From NCBI GenBank assembly GCA_014656495.1, contig BNCN01000001.1:186001-250000 (forward strand): a stretch of 64,000 nucleotides of DNA, written 5' to 3'. Position 1 is the stretch's first letter, and each line of letters opens with the position of its first letter. Positions 25,062-34,155 of this stretch are shown one piece after another. The notes under the pieces are model-generated. The model made no database searches and was not told the origin of the DNA. It saw only the letters and a list, made by a program, of their open reading frames with translations. This DNA is from Comamonas sp. KCTC 72670. Lineage in GTDB: Bacteria > Myxococcota > Myxococcia > Myxococcales > Myxococcaceae. The position numbers and the translations under genes are program-made.

Positions 25062-26372
25062 ATGAAGAACCTTGTCCTGGCCGGACTCACGGCCGCCGCG
25101 CTGGTGCCCGCCGCCGCCCGCGCGGAGGCGGTGTTTTCGTCCATCGTCAACGTGGTCGTGGACGGTGGCAACAACTACAACTGGCAGAAGGTGGAGCTCC
25201 CGGGGACCAAGTGTGGCAACGGGTCCCAGTTCAAGTTCTGGGTGCACCGCACGGGCTCGCCCAACCTGATGTTCCTCTTCGAGGGTGGCGGCGCGTGCTG
25301 GGACTACGACACGTGCAGCGGGCGCGCGGGCCTGCTGGGCGCGGCCAACCCGAACGGCATTGGCGACGACTACATCACCAACTTCACTGCGAAGTACGTG
25401 TCGCCGCTCGTCAACGGCGCCGACCCGGGCCTGCCGGGCCGCAGCAAGAAGGACCTGGTGACCAAGAATTGGAACATCGTCTACGTGCCGTACTGCACCG
25501 GTGACGTGCACGTGGGCAACAACGTGGCCACCTACGTGGACTCGACGGGCCAGAACCCGCCGCTGACGTGGCACCACAACGGCTACACCAACACGCTGGC
25601 GGTGGCGAACTACGCGAAGACGCAGTTCCCCAACGTCCAGAAGATGCTGATGACGGGCTACAGCGCGGGTGGCACGGCGACGGCGGCCGGCTACTACTTC
25701 GTGCGCAAGGCCATCAACCCGGCGCGCGGCTACCTGCTCAACGACTCCGGCCCCATCTTCCTGGCGCCCAACGCGAACTTCCGCTCGCGCCGGCTGCACG
25801 ACCAGATTCGCCAGTCGTGGAACCTGAACTCGGTCTTCTCGCTGCTGCCGGCCACGTTCAGCCAGAACGACTTCGGCACCATCAACCGCATGGTGGCGCA
25901 GGAGTTCCCCAACGACCAGCTCGCGTACACGGGCTACACGCGCGACTACAACTACTCCCGCTTCTCGTATGAGCGCTTCCACACGCCCAACGACCGGGAG
26001 AGCGTGCACGGCTACTGGAAGCAGGACCAGGACGCGCTGGTCGCCGAGCTGAACAAGTACAACAACTTCAGCTACTTCATCCCGCACGAGCGCGCCATCA
26101 ACCAGAGCCACTGCAGCACCATCATCACCTTCATCGGCGCGCACGCCTGCCAGCAGATGGAGAAGAAGCGCCACTGGTGGGAGTACGCGGAGTTCCCGTG
26201 GTCCCAGACGTTCAAGTGCTACAGCGAGTTCGTGGGCATGGACACGTTCCTGTCGCGGTGGATCGACGGCAACCAGCGCATCCGCATCTACGAGCCCGCC
26301 AACGGCTACAACGCCGAGGACCCGGGCATGCAGATTGTCGCGCCGCTCATCAACGGCGCGCTGGGCGGGTAG
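25062..26372 (+). CDS. Secreted pectinacetylesterase-family hydrolase
   Basis: 436 residues. The signal peptide (1-21, ending ARA) is followed by an alpha/beta hydrolase body with the pectinacetylesterase/Notum-type landmarks: [17 protein letters not shown] (oxyanion strand), [17 protein letters not shown], and the nucleophile elbow GYSAGG with Ser201. Late Cys and His residues ([17 protein letters not shown]) supply the disulfide and probable catalytic His region. Family enzymes remove acetyl or acyl groups from polysaccharides or proteins; the substrate here is unknown. Codons for Asn and Tyr are frequent, as in secreted enzymes. Likely controlled by the upstream iterons. Confidence 0.88.
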   Translation: MKNLVLAGLTAAALVPAAARAEAVFSSIVNVVVDGGNNYNWQKVELPGTKCGNGSQFKFWVHRTGSPNLMFLFEGGGACWDYDTCSGRAGLLGAANPNGIGDDYITNFTAKYVSPLVNGADPGLPGRSKKDLVTKNWNIVYVPYCTGDVHVGNNVATYVDSTGQNPPLTWHHNGYTNTLAVANYAKTQFPNVQKMLMTGYSAGGTATAAGYYFVRKAINPARGYLLNDSGPIFLAPNANFRSRRLHDQIRQSWNLNSVFSLLPATFSQNDFGTINRMVAQEFPNDQLAYTGYTRDYNYSRFSYERFHTPNDRESVHGYWKQDQDALVAELNKYNNFSYFIPHERAINQSHCSTIITFIGAHACQQMEKKRHWWEYAEFPWSQTFKCYSEFVGMDTFLSRWIDGNQRIRIYEPANGYNAEDPGMQIVAPLINGALGG

Positions 26373-26383
26373 TCGCCGCCTGA

Positions 26384-26402
26384 CACCGGGCCCGGCCCGG
26401 TG
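26384..26402 (+). terminator. GC-rich hairpin after the secreted hydrolase
   Basis: CACCGGGC (26384-26391) and GCCCGGTG (26395-26402) form a perfect 8-bp stem with a 3-nt loop, 11 bases past the stop. No T run. Confidence 0.5.
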
Positions 26403-26529
26403 ACATGCCGCACACGGAGCGGGGCGCCGGGATTGCCGGCGTCCCGCTTCGTCGTTTCAGGGGCCGGGCGTCAGCCCCCTCCCCCGGCGCTGGCCTCCGG
26501 GCCCCGGGGGCGGTAGACGACATGCCGCC

Positions 26530-27543
26530 ATGGACAACCTCACCCACGGACTGTTCGGGCTCGCCATTGGCGCCCTGCGCCCCCCCGACGTGCGGCCGGG
26601 CGCCCCGGAGCGCGCGTCGCCCACGGACCGCGCGGTGCTGGTGGCCTCGGTGCTGGCCGCGGAGCTGCCGGACCTGGACACCCTGCTGGCGCGCGGCGAC
26701 GCCGTGACGGTGGCGCTCCAGGCGCACCGGGGCCTGTCCCACGCGCTCGTCTCCGCCCCCGTGGTGGCGCTCGTCGCCACGCTGGCGGCCCGCGCCGTGT
26801 TCCGGGGCGCGCGGTGGGCGCCCGTGTTCTTCACCAGCCTGGCCTCCGTCGTCTTCGCGCACCTGCTGCCCGACTTGTGGACGGGCTGGGGCACGCGGCT
26901 GCTGCTGCCCTTCTCCGACACGCGCCTGAGCCTGGATTGGACGATGGTGGTGGACCCATGGGTGACGCTGCCGCTGCTCGCCGGAGCGGTGGTGGCGTGG
27001 CGAAGGCGCGCCGCGTGGCGCCGGGCCCTGCTGGTGGGCTTCGCGTGCTCGGCGGCCTACGTGGGCCTGCGCGTCGCCACCTGGGCCGCCCTGACGCAGC
27101 GGGTGGAGGCCACCTACGCCAGCGCGGAGGCCGTGCGCGTCTTCCCCCTGCCCTTCTCCGTGATGACGTGGCGCTACGTGGCCACGCTGCCCGGCGGCGT
27201 GCTCGCCGCGGGGGACGTGCCGCTCGCGGGGCCGCCCGTCGAGGCCGGACGCGAGCCGACGTCCGAGGACGTGCTGACCGAGGACCTGCGCGCGGTGCCC
27301 ACCGTGCGCGAGGCGCTGGCGTGGGCGCGCTTCCCACGCGTCAGCCTGGAGCCGCTTCCGGAGGGCGGCCAGCGAATCCGCATCGCCGACCTGCGCTACC
27401 ACCTGCGCGGCGAGCCCACGCTGGCCTTCGTCATCCACCTGGACGCGGCGAACACCGTCCAACACGCCCAGCTGGAGCGCGGCGGCAGCGCGAAGGAGCT
27501 GCTGCGACGGTGGCGAGGCCAGGACACCTCCGCGGCCCCCTGA
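26530..27543 (+). CDS. Membrane-bound metal-dependent hydrolase (YdjM/YbcI-type)
   Basis: 337 residues. The N-terminus has the family signature MDNLTHGLFGLAIG (His6) and then LPDLDTLL and AHRGLSHAL, whose His and Asp residues are the presumed metal ligands, followed by AHLLPDLWTGWGT. Four or so hydrophobic helices lie at about 70-90, 97-120, 150-165 and 172-190. After the last helix comes a soluble C-terminal domain (about 200-337). The family is annotated as a predicted inner-membrane hydrolase, with link to phospholipid or DNA-damage genes in some species but no proven reaction. Isolated gene, convergent with the DUF1552 gene. Confidence 0.88.
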   Translation: MDNLTHGLFGLAIGALRPPDVRPGAPERASPTDRAVLVASVLAAELPDLDTLLARGDAVTVALQAHRGLSHALVSAPVVALVATLAARAVFRGARWAPVFFTSLASVVFAHLLPDLWTGWGTRLLLPFSDTRLSLDWTMVVDPWVTLPLLAGAVVAWRRRAAWRRALLVGFACSAAYVGLRVATWAALTQRVEATYASAEAVRVFPLPFSVMTWRYVATLPGGVLAAGDVPLAGPPVEAGREPTSEDVLTEDLRAVPTVREALAWARFPRVSLEPLPEGGQRIRIADLRYHLRGEPTLAFVIHLDAANTVQHAQLERGGSAKELLRRWRGQDTSAAP

Positions 27544-27558
27544 CGCCCGACACACGAA

Positions 27559-27593
27559 GGCCCCGGCGGAAAGGACGTCTTCCCACCGGGGCC
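27559..27593. terminator. Hairpin between convergent genes
   Basis: GGCCCCGG (27559-27566) and CCGGGGCC (27586-27593) pair perfectly around a 19-nt loop between the membrane hydrolase and the DUF1552 gene. Confidence 0.45.
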
Positions 27594-27615
27594 CGGACTC
27601 ACGACACCGCGCCGC

Positions 27616-29052
27616 TCAGGTGAGCCCCGGCAGCGCGCCCGTGTAGTCGGGATTGCCGAACGAGTTCCCATTCACCCCGAAGGCCTGGGCGATGGAGACC
27701 AGCAGCTTGTTGTGCGCCACCGCGCCGCGCATGGGCGTGCGGGGCCCGCCCCAGCCGTCCAGCGGGTTGGAGCCCGCCGCGCGCACGCGCAGGAAGCGGC
27801 CCATGCGGAACCGGCCCCCCGCGCCGCCCGCGAGGACGGTGGGCACGCGCACGTTCATGTGGCCGGTCGCATCCCCCAGCTCGTTGCCCCAGAGGATGAT
27901 GGTGTTGTCGAGCACGGTGCCGCTGCCCTCCTGGATGGAGCCCAGCTGCGTCATGAGGTGGGCGAGCTGCTCGGCGTACCAGCGCTGCACCCGCACCATC
28001 TTCTCGCGGATGTTGGTGCGCCGGGGCTCCTCCCGCACGTCGAGCAGGTGCGCGATGTCGTTGTGCGTGTCCTCGTGCACGCCAATCCAGGGCATGGACG
28101 GCCCCGGAATCGTCATGGTCACCACGCGCGTCAAGTCACACGCGAAGGCCCGGGCGATGAGGTCCAGGTGCAGGCGCGTCAGCGTGGGCATGTTGTTGAG
28201 GTCACCCAGGCCGCCCAGGCCGTAGGACGGCGGCGCGTTGCCACCACTGCACGCGGCGTCCGCGGGCTGGGGCGTCGGCGAGGGCGTGGGCCCCGTGCCC
28301 AGGGAGCCCAGGCGCCGCTCGATGTCGCGCAGCGACTCCAGGTGGGTCTCCAGCTTCTGGCGCTCGGCGCCCGCCAGCCGCTTGCTCAGGCGCGTGGCGT
28401 CCTTGACGAGGAAGTCCAGCAGGCTCCGGTTGCGCGCCAGCTCCCCCGCCACCGCGCCCGGGTCCGCGGAGGGCGCGGGCGCGGCGCCGAAGAGGCGCCC
28501 GTACACGTTGGCCGGGTCGCGCTCGAAGGGCACGCGCGAGCCGTTCGCCGTGAAGCTGATGCTGTTGTAGACGTGCTGGCCGCCGAACTGCTCCCAGGCG
28601 TTGAGCTGCAGCGAGCGGAACCGCGTGCCGCCGCCGATGTGGTTGCCCAGGATCTGGTCCAGCGAGGCGCTCTCCGGCAGGTGGTCACCGCTGGCGGTGC
28701 TCACCTTGCTGCCGGTGAGGAACGTCACAGGGCCCCCCTCGTGCCCCGTCAGGCCCTGCTCATAGAGCACCTGGTAGTCCAGGCCATCCAGCACCAGGAG
28801 CTTGTCCCGGTGCGGCTGGAGGGGCGCGAGCATGGAGTTGGGGAAGTCGAGCGTGAAGCCCGTCTCCGAGCCCTGCGGGTTCCAGAGCTCCGGAAGGCAG
28901 CCGTGGGAGGTGAACAGGGCCACGAAGCGCAGTGGCGGCGCGGTGCCCTGGGCGTAGGCGTTGGTCGTGCCGAGCAGGTTGGCCAGGGGAAGCGCCGCCG
29001 TCGAGCCGGCCAGCGCCTGGAGCAGTGAGCGTCGGGAAAGTTCGCGGAGCAT
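27616..29052 (-). CDS. DUF1552 (Tat-exported, sulfatase-like) protein
   Basis: 478 residues. The N-terminus has a twin-arginine-like signal (LSRRSLLQALAGSTAALPLANLLG, about 5-35). The body matches DUF1552: LRFVALFTSHGC, LDGLDYQ, GHEGGPVTFLTG, SASLDQILG, FACDLTRVVTMTIPG, and DNTIILWGNELGDATGHMN. Like DUF1501 proteins, these have an alkaline-phosphatase-type fold flavour but no proven activity. The gene starts 5 bp after the stop of the DUF1592 gene, so the two form an operon. Such pairs are widespread in Planctomycetes and myxobacteria, where they act in the envelope with cytochrome-like partners. Confidence 0.93.
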   Translation of the reverse strand: MLRELSRRSLLQALAGSTAALPLANLLGTTNAYAQGTAPPLRFVALFTSHGCLPELWNPQGSETGFTLDFPNSMLAPLQPHRDKLLVLDGLDYQVLYEQGLTGHEGGPVTFLTGSKVSTASGDHLPESASLDQILGNHIGGGTRFRSLQLNAWEQFGGQHVYNSISFTANGSRVPFERDPANVYGRLFGAAPAPSADPGAVAGELARNRSLLDFLVKDATRLSKRLAGAERQKLETHLESLRDIERRLGSLGTGPTPSPTPQPADAACSGGNAPPSYGLGGLGDLNNMPTLTRLHLDLIARAFACDLTRVVTMTIPGPSMPWIGVHEDTHNDIAHLLDVREEPRRTNIREKMVRVQRWYAEQLAHLMTQLGSIQEGSGTVLDNTIILWGNELGDATGHMNVRVPTVLAGGAGGRFRMGRFLRVRAAGSNPLDGWGGPRTPMRGAVAHNKLLVSIAQAFGVNGNSFGNPDYTGALPGLT

Positions 29053-29057
29053 GGTGG

Positions 29058-30671
29058 CTACTCGGGAGAAAGGGTACGCCGGTGGACGAAATAGGGAGAC
29101 CGCACGAGGCCGACGAGCGCATCACCCAGGCGCCACTCCGCGTTGGCCCGGAAGGCGGAGCGCATGTCCGCCAGCGCGTGCTCGTCGATGGCGGCCTCGT
29201 CACGTCCCATGACGAAGCGGAAGAGCTGCAGCGGGACGCAGTCGCCCACGTCGTCGCTCGTCGCCAGGATGCGCGCCAGCTCGGCGGCGCCCGTGAAAGG
29301 CAGGGTGCCGTTTGCGAGCTCCACCGAGCCGCTGGCGTCCACGTCGAGCCCGTTCTCCACGGTGCGGAACTTGCCCAGGCCGTCGAAGTCCTCGAAGCCG
29401 AAGCCAATGGGGTCCAGCGTCCGGTGGCAGCCCGCGCAGGTGGGGTTGTTCGTGTGGGCCGCGAAGCGCGCGCGGGTGGTCTGGTCGAACACCGGCTCGG
29501 GCGGAACCAGGTTGATGGTGGGCGGCGGCGGCGGCACCTCCCGGCACAGCAGGCGGCCCAGGACGAACTTGCCGCGGCGGATGGGCGAGCTCGAGTCGAA
29601 GAGCGCGTAGGTGGCCAGCACGCTGGCGTGGGTGAGGATGCCCGCGCGGTTGGGCGGCAGCGGCAGGCGGCCCAGCGTGCCGTCCGGCATGGAGGGCTGG
29701 GTGTCGTAGAAGAACGCCATGCGCGCGTCCGCGTACGTGTAGTCCGCGTTCAGCAGCTCGCGCACCGAGCCGTTGCGCTCCTTCAGGATGTGGTTGATGA
29801 AGGCCCGGGTCTCCGCCTGGCTGGAGAATTTGAAGGCCGTGCTGAAGTCCGGGTACACCTGATTGTTCTTGTTGAGGCTGGCCTGTCCGGTGATGCCCAG
29901 CCACTCCTCCACGAAGCGGTAGAGGTGCCGCTGCGCGGCGGGCGTGTCCAGGAGGCGGCGGGCGTGCTTCTCCCGCTCGTCCGCCGAGTCGAGCTTGCCG
30001 GACTCCGCGGCGGCCAGCAGCTCCGCGTCGGCGGGCGAGGCGGTGATGGCGAACGACAGCGCCGTGGCGATTTCATGGGGCGTCAGCCGGACCACCTTGT
30101 CGGCGCCAGCCTCCGCCGCGCCCAGCTCGGTGCGGTAGAGGAAGGACGCCGAGGAGAAGATGGCCTGGATGACGTAGCGCGCCGAGGTGGCCGGATCCGT
30201 CCCCCTGCGCACCTCCTGCCAGAGCACCAGGAAGTCCGCGACCTCGTCGTCCGAGACGGGGCGGCGGAGGGTGCTCGTGGCGACCGAGCGGATGAACTTC
30301 TCCGCGCACTCCAGCTCCGGAACGCTCGCGGGGCAGGTCCACTCCGGCTGGAGCACGTTCTTGCCGACTTCCGCGATGTTGCGCGCCGCGACGGAAATCT
30401 GGTCCGCCAGCAACGAGGTGACCTGCAGCCGGTCGTGCGTGGAGAACCCCAGGATGGTGTCCTCCGGCGCGAAGGCGTACGTCATCACCAGCGGCGTGGT
30501 GGGACGGAGCAGCGCGTTGACGCTGTTGTCGTACTCGGCGCGCGTCAGACGCCGGACACGCGCGGAGGAAGCCTCGTCCACGTCGGGCGGCGCCCCAGAG
30601 GAAGACGTGCCGGAGCACGACACGGCTGTCAGCAGCAAGGCCGCGGGAACGGAGATACGGATGAGTCGCAT
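29058..30671 (-). CDS. DUF1592/DUF1588 cytochrome-like lipoprotein
   Basis: 537 residues from ATG 30671. A lipoprotein signal ends TAVSC (mature CSGT). In order: DUF1587-like RRLTRAEYDNSVNALL, DUF1595 region, DUF1592 (VIQAIFSSASFLYRTE), DUF1588 (NRAGILTHASVLATYA) with the CxxCH-type haem motif CAGCHRTLDPIGFGFEDFDGLG, and a DUF1585 tail. The single CAGCH suggests one c-type haem. It is the first gene of a two-gene operon with the DUF1552 protein. The system is thought to act on the cell surface or periplasm, but its substrate is unknown. About 280 bp of promoter region separate it from rpiA. Confidence 0.93.
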   Translation of the reverse strand: MRLIRISVPAALLLTAVSCSGTSSSGAPPDVDEASSARVRRLTRAEYDNSVNALLRPTTPLVMTYAFAPEDTILGFSTHDRLQVTSLLADQISVAARNIAEVGKNVLQPEWTCPASVPELECAEKFIRSVATSTLRRPVSDDEVADFLVLWQEVRRGTDPATSARYVIQAIFSSASFLYRTELGAAEAGADKVVRLTPHEIATALSFAITASPADAELLAAAESGKLDSADEREKHARRLLDTPAAQRHLYRFVEEWLGITGQASLNKNNQVYPDFSTAFKFSSQAETRAFINHILKERNGSVRELLNADYTYADARMAFFYDTQPSMPDGTLGRLPLPPNRAGILTHASVLATYALFDSSSPIRRGKFVLGRLLCREVPPPPPTINLVPPEPVFDQTTRARFAAHTNNPTCAGCHRTLDPIGFGFEDFDGLGKFRTVENGLDVDASGSVELANGTLPFTGAAELARILATSDDVGDCVPLQLFRFVMGRDEAAIDEHALADMRSAFRANAEWRLGDALVGLVRSPYFVHRRTLSPE

Positions 30672-30955
30672 ACGCAAGGCACCCTCGAACCAGCAACCCC
30701 CAGGTGGCCCCCTCTGAAGTGCTGGCTTGACGACGATTCTAACCGCTTCACCAACACGGCCCGTCACGAATCGAGCGCAACGTGTCAGACCCGCTCTGCG
30801 TGCAGAAACGCTGCGGGATTGCACTGGGAGTGGCACGCCACCCCGGAGAATCCTTTGAATACAGACATTGCGACCCATACAGCCACCTACGTTGACACTG
30901 ATTGCCTTCTGGGTGCGGGTGGACTCGGGGTGCAGGCCCACACCCGCTGAGGGGT
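30672..30955. other. Intergenic region between rpiA and the DUF1592 operon
   Basis: This 284-bp stretch must hold the promoter of the DUF1592-DUF1552 operon and the end of the rpiA transcript. A loose GC stem (GTGCGGGTG with CACACCCGC near 30914-30949) sits just after the rpiA stop and may terminate it. I see no gene. Confidence 0.4.
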
Positions 30956-31666
30956 TCAACGCGCGCGATGTTCGACGCCGTTGGGGCCCGCGACGACGAC
31001 GTCCGTGGCGATGCCGAGGAACAGGCCATGCTCCACGAGCCCCGCGCGCGCCCCCAGGCGAAGCGCCAATGGCACGGGCGCGTCGATGGGCCCGAAGGCG
31101 CAGTCGAGGATGAGGTTGCCCTGGTCGGTGAGGAAGGGTGCGCCGTCGGCGCCCGGCCTCACGGTGACGCGCGCGCCGAGCGACTCCAGGTAGCGCTGCT
31201 GCGAGCGCCAACCGAAGGGCAGCACCTCCACCGGCACGTGCCAGCGCGTGCCCAGCACGGGTGACAGCTTGTGCGCGTCCACGACGATGACGACGCGGTG
31301 ACTGGCCTGCGCGACGATCTTCTCCCGGAGCAGCGCGCCGCCACCGCCCTTGATGAGGGACAGGTCCGGCGCCACCTCGTCCGCGCCGTCGATGGTGACG
31401 TCCAGCGAGGGGTGCTCCTCCAGCGTCGACACGGGCACGCCCAGCGAGCGCGCCAGTGACTCGGTGGCGCGCGACGTCGGCACGCCCACGACGTCCAGGA
31501 GCTGCCCCTGCGCGCGAAGCGCCGCCAGCCGCTGGACGGCGAAGGCGGCGGTGCTGCCGGTGCCCAACCCCACCACCATGCCGGGGTGGACGCAGCGGTC
31601 CACCGCCCACTCCGCCGCCGCTCGTTTGTAGCGGGCGTCCAGCGCCCCCGCGTCCTCCAGGCTCAT
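30956..31666 (-). CDS. rpiA: Ribose-5-phosphate isomerase A
   Basis: 236 residues, the normal length. It interconverts ribose 5-phosphate and ribulose 5-phosphate in the non-oxidative pentose phosphate pathway. All family motifs are present: [15 protein letters not shown] (phosphate binding), [17 protein letters not shown], the catalytic [31 protein letters not shown] (Asp and Lys), and [11 protein letters not shown]. The C-terminal segment with GNLILDC is also conserved. It is a single gene on the minus strand, 69 bp downstream of the beta-propeller gene, with which it may share a transcript. Confidence 0.97.
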   Translation of the reverse strand: MSLEDAGALDARYKRAAAEWAVDRCVHPGMVVGLGTGSTAAFAVQRLAALRAQGQLLDVVGVPTSRATESLARSLGVPVSTLEEHPSLDVTIDGADEVAPDLSLIKGGGGALLREKIVAQASHRVVIVVDAHKLSPVLGTRWHVPVEVLPFGWRSQQRYLESLGARVTVRPGADGAPFLTDQGNLILDCAFGPIDAPVPLALRLGARAGLVEHGLFLGIATDVVVAGPNGVEHRAR

Positions 31667-31735
31667 GCCCTCACCGTAGCGCGGAGGTGCAGGGCGCTGG
31701 CAGGCGAGCCGGCGTGCTGTCCCCTGTCCGACGCC

Positions 31736-33103
31736 TCACTGGCCCTTCGAGTCGCCCCGGGGCGTCCACGGCCCCGGCTCCCTCGGCGTCGTGGTGCCCT
31801 CGAAGAAACGGTAGAGGACGGAGTCATAGCCCCCGGCGCTGGGGACGCTGGACACCTGCCCCCACGTGTAGCCCACCAGGTACACGCCGCCATCGTCCGA
31901 GGTGGCCACGCCCTGCCCACGGTCCGTCGTGGGCGAGCCCACCTGCCGCAGCTCCAGCCACGTGCCCTGGCTGTCGTAGGTCGCCAGGAACATGTCGGTG
32001 CTCCCCAGCGACGACGCGCCGCCCATGGCCCCCGAGGTGAAGCCCGCCAGGTGCACGCGGCCCTCCAGGCCCACCGCCACGGACTGCGCGTAGTCCGTGG
32101 TCGCGGTGCCAATCTGCCGCGTCCAGTGCCGCTTGCCCTCGACGTCGTACTTCACCAGCACGGCGTCGTAGGAGCCCAGGCGGACGTTCCCATCCAACGC
32201 GCCCGACGTGTAGCCGGAGACGTAGACGCCGCCGTCGTCCGCCACGGCCACGCCCGTGCCGAACTCGTCGCTTCCGGAGCCGAGCTGCCGCACCCAGCGG
32301 GGCTCGCCCTGGACGTTGTACTTCGCCAGGAAGAGGTCCACGGTGTTGCCCGGGTTCGTCACCCCATCCATGCTGCCGTAGGTGTAGCCGGTGACGTAGA
32401 CGTCCTCGTCGGCGCTCACCGCCACGCCCAGGGCCACGTCGCTGCGCGGCGAGCCGAACTGGCGCAGCCAGTAGGGGTTGCCCCCCGTGTCGAACTTCGC
32501 CACCACCACGTCGTAGTGCCCCTCCGGCGCGCCGCCGTCGAAGCGGCCCAGCGAGTAGCCCGCGACGAAGACGGCGTCCTGGCCTTCCTGCCGCGTGGCC
32601 GCGACGCCCGTCGCGAAGTCGTCCGTGGACGTGCCGAACTGCCGGACCCACTGGAGCGTGCCGGCCGCGTCGTACTTCGCCACGAAGAGGTCCGTGCCTC
32701 CCGCGTTGACGTAGTAGCCGAAGCTGCCCCAGGTGTAGCCGGCGACGTAGACGTTGCCGTGGGCATCCGCGGACACCGCCTGCGCGCGGTCATGCGCGGA
32801 CGTCCCCAGCTGGCGCGTCCACAGCAGCTCGCCGGAGACGTCGTACTTGGCGACGAAGGCATCCTGCCCGCCCGCGGACGGCGCCCCGTCGAGCGCCCCG
32901 GAGGTGTAGCCCGCGACGTAGACGGCGCTCCCCGAGGTGGTCACCGCCAGCGCCAGGTCGTCCTGCACCGAGCCCGTCTGGTGCACCCAGGTGGACTGTC
33001 TCAGGATGGGAGGCGCCTTCGCGAGCGCGGCCACGGGAAGACCCAGCAGCGCCAGTCCCCCCATGACTCCGCACGCGATCCACCGCTGCCAACTCCAGAC
33101 CAT
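31736..33103 (-). CDS. Secreted seven-bladed SBBP beta-propeller protein
   Basis: 455 residues. A signal peptide (about 1-28, ending ALA) is followed by seven tandem units of about 57 residues, each with the pattern GTSxxDxAxxVAV...GxVYVAGYTSGxxDG...GxxDxFVAKYDxxGxxxWxRQ. Seven copies match a closed seven-bladed propeller. The later copies drift (HLAGFTSGAMGG, then a shortened last unit) and a short Pro-rich tail follows. SBBP-repeat proteins are surface or secreted proteins with unknown ligands. No enzymatic motif is seen. It precedes rpiA on the same strand with a 69-bp gap. Confidence 0.9.
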   Translation of the reverse strand: MVWSWQRWIACGVMGGLALLGLPVAALAKAPPILRQSTWVHQTGSVQDDLALAVTTSGSAVYVAGYTSGALDGAPSAGGQDAFVAKYDVSGELLWTRQLGTSAHDRAQAVSADAHGNVYVAGYTWGSFGYYVNAGGTDLFVAKYDAAGTLQWVRQFGTSTDDFATGVAATRQEGQDAVFVAGYSLGRFDGGAPEGHYDVVVAKFDTGGNPYWLRQFGSPRSDVALGVAVSADEDVYVTGYTYGSMDGVTNPGNTVDLFLAKYNVQGEPRWVRQLGSGSDEFGTGVAVADDGGVYVSGYTSGALDGNVRLGSYDAVLVKYDVEGKRHWTRQIGTATTDYAQSVAVGLEGRVHLAGFTSGAMGGASSLGSTDMFLATYDSQGTWLELRQVGSPTTDRGQGVATSDDGGVYLVGYTWGQVSSVPSAGGYDSVLYRFFEGTTTPREPGPWTPRGDSKGQ

Positions 33104-33264
33104 GGGCGACTCCTCGGGATGGAAGATTCTGCCCGCACTCTACGCAGCCAGCGGGCGATGAACATCCCGAACGACGACGTCCCAGGTAGGTCCAGAGGTG
33201 ACGCGATGTGTTGGTATCGCGTCACGTGGCACTGCGCGTGAAACACAGACCCGGCTAGTCTGGA

Positions 33265-34017
33265 TTAAAGGTTCCAGGTCCCGCGAACCCCGATCATGAC
33301 CAGGCCATATGGGGCATCACCGACCTGGGCCAACGGCTCCTCGCGCGTGAGATTGACGGCGGGGATGTTCACCGTCGTGGTGCCGCTGCGCGTGGTGTAC
33401 CGGGCGTAGGTGCCCGTCACGTAGGGGCCGAAGGACAGCGAGTCCGACAGCCGCCACTTGCCGCCCAGGGTCAGGTTCACGAACTCCGGGCCCCGCGTCT
33501 GGCTGTCGATTTCAACCGTGCCCGGCGCGGGCACCGTGAGCGGACCGGAGACGCGGTTGTTCAGGAGGACCATGCCCACGCCCAATCCCACGAAGGGGTC
33601 GAACGCGGCGTCAGGCGCGAAGTGGTACTGGACCTGCGGACCGAAGCGAAGCTGCGAGGTCGAGCAGTCGTAGCCTTCTGGACAGGTGTATGGGTTCGTC
33701 TTGACCAGCACGTGTGTGTACTGGCCAAACGCGCCGACATACCAACGCGAGCTGATGCGATAGCCCGCCTCCAGCAAGAAGGCGATGCCGCCATTGGCCG
33801 CGTCACTCAGCTTCAGGTCGCGGACCTGGCCATCCAGGCCCGCGCCGTCCCGGTACACGTAGCCCGCGCCCAGTTGGAAGGCGACGCCCACCGTGAGCTC
33901 CAGGCCGCTGCGCTCATCGCGCGGGGAGGACTCCAGAGCCTGCGCCTCCTCGGCGCTGACGCCGGTGGAAGCCAGCAACGACACCACTGCAAGGGAAGCC
34001 GACAGCTTTCGCATCAT
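33265..34017 (-). CDS. Outer-membrane beta-barrel protein
   Basis: 250 residues from ATG 34017; ATG 34014 is equally possible after GGAGGGG. Signal peptide about 1-24 (ending VSA). The mature protein has paired amphipathic strands (LTVGVAFQLGAGYVYRDG, GIAFLLEAGYRISSRWYVGAFGQYTHV, LRFGPQVQYHFAP, LGVGMVLLNNR) and ends with a hydrophobic strand GLVMIGVRGTWNL; the last residue Leu rather than Phe is slightly off the usual barrel signature. An eight-stranded OmpW/OmpA-like barrel is likely. It is divergent from a LysR regulator, which may control it. Confidence 0.8.
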   Translation of the reverse strand: MMRKLSASLAVVSLLASTGVSAEEAQALESSPRDERSGLELTVGVAFQLGAGYVYRDGAGLDGQVRDLKLSDAANGGIAFLLEAGYRISSRWYVGAFGQYTHVLVKTNPYTCPEGYDCSTSQLRFGPQVQYHFAPDAAFDPFVGLGVGMVLLNNRVSGPLTVPAPGTVEIDSQTRGPEFVNLTLGGKWRLSDSLSFGPYVTGTYARYTTRSGTTTVNIPAVNLTREEPLAQVGDAPYGLVMIGVRGTWNL

Positions 34018-34093
34018 CCGCCCCTCCGTCGAGGAGGACGCTCCCAGAGCGTCACTCCGCGCAGGACAGTAGGACGGTCCGTGCGGGAGGCGT

Positions 34094-34117
34094 AAGGCGC
34101 GATGCGTCATGCGCCTT
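34094..34117. promoter_or_regulatory. Candidate LysR operator dyad
   Basis: AAGGCGC (34094-34100) and GCGCCTT (34111-34117) form a perfect 7-bp dyad with a 10-bp centre, lying 38 bp before the LysR gene and 77 bp before the divergent barrel gene. Size and place fit a LysR recognition site. Confidence 0.45.
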
Positions 34118-34155
34118 GCACGAAGAGATGCCCCAGGTTGTCAGGAGATTGCACA

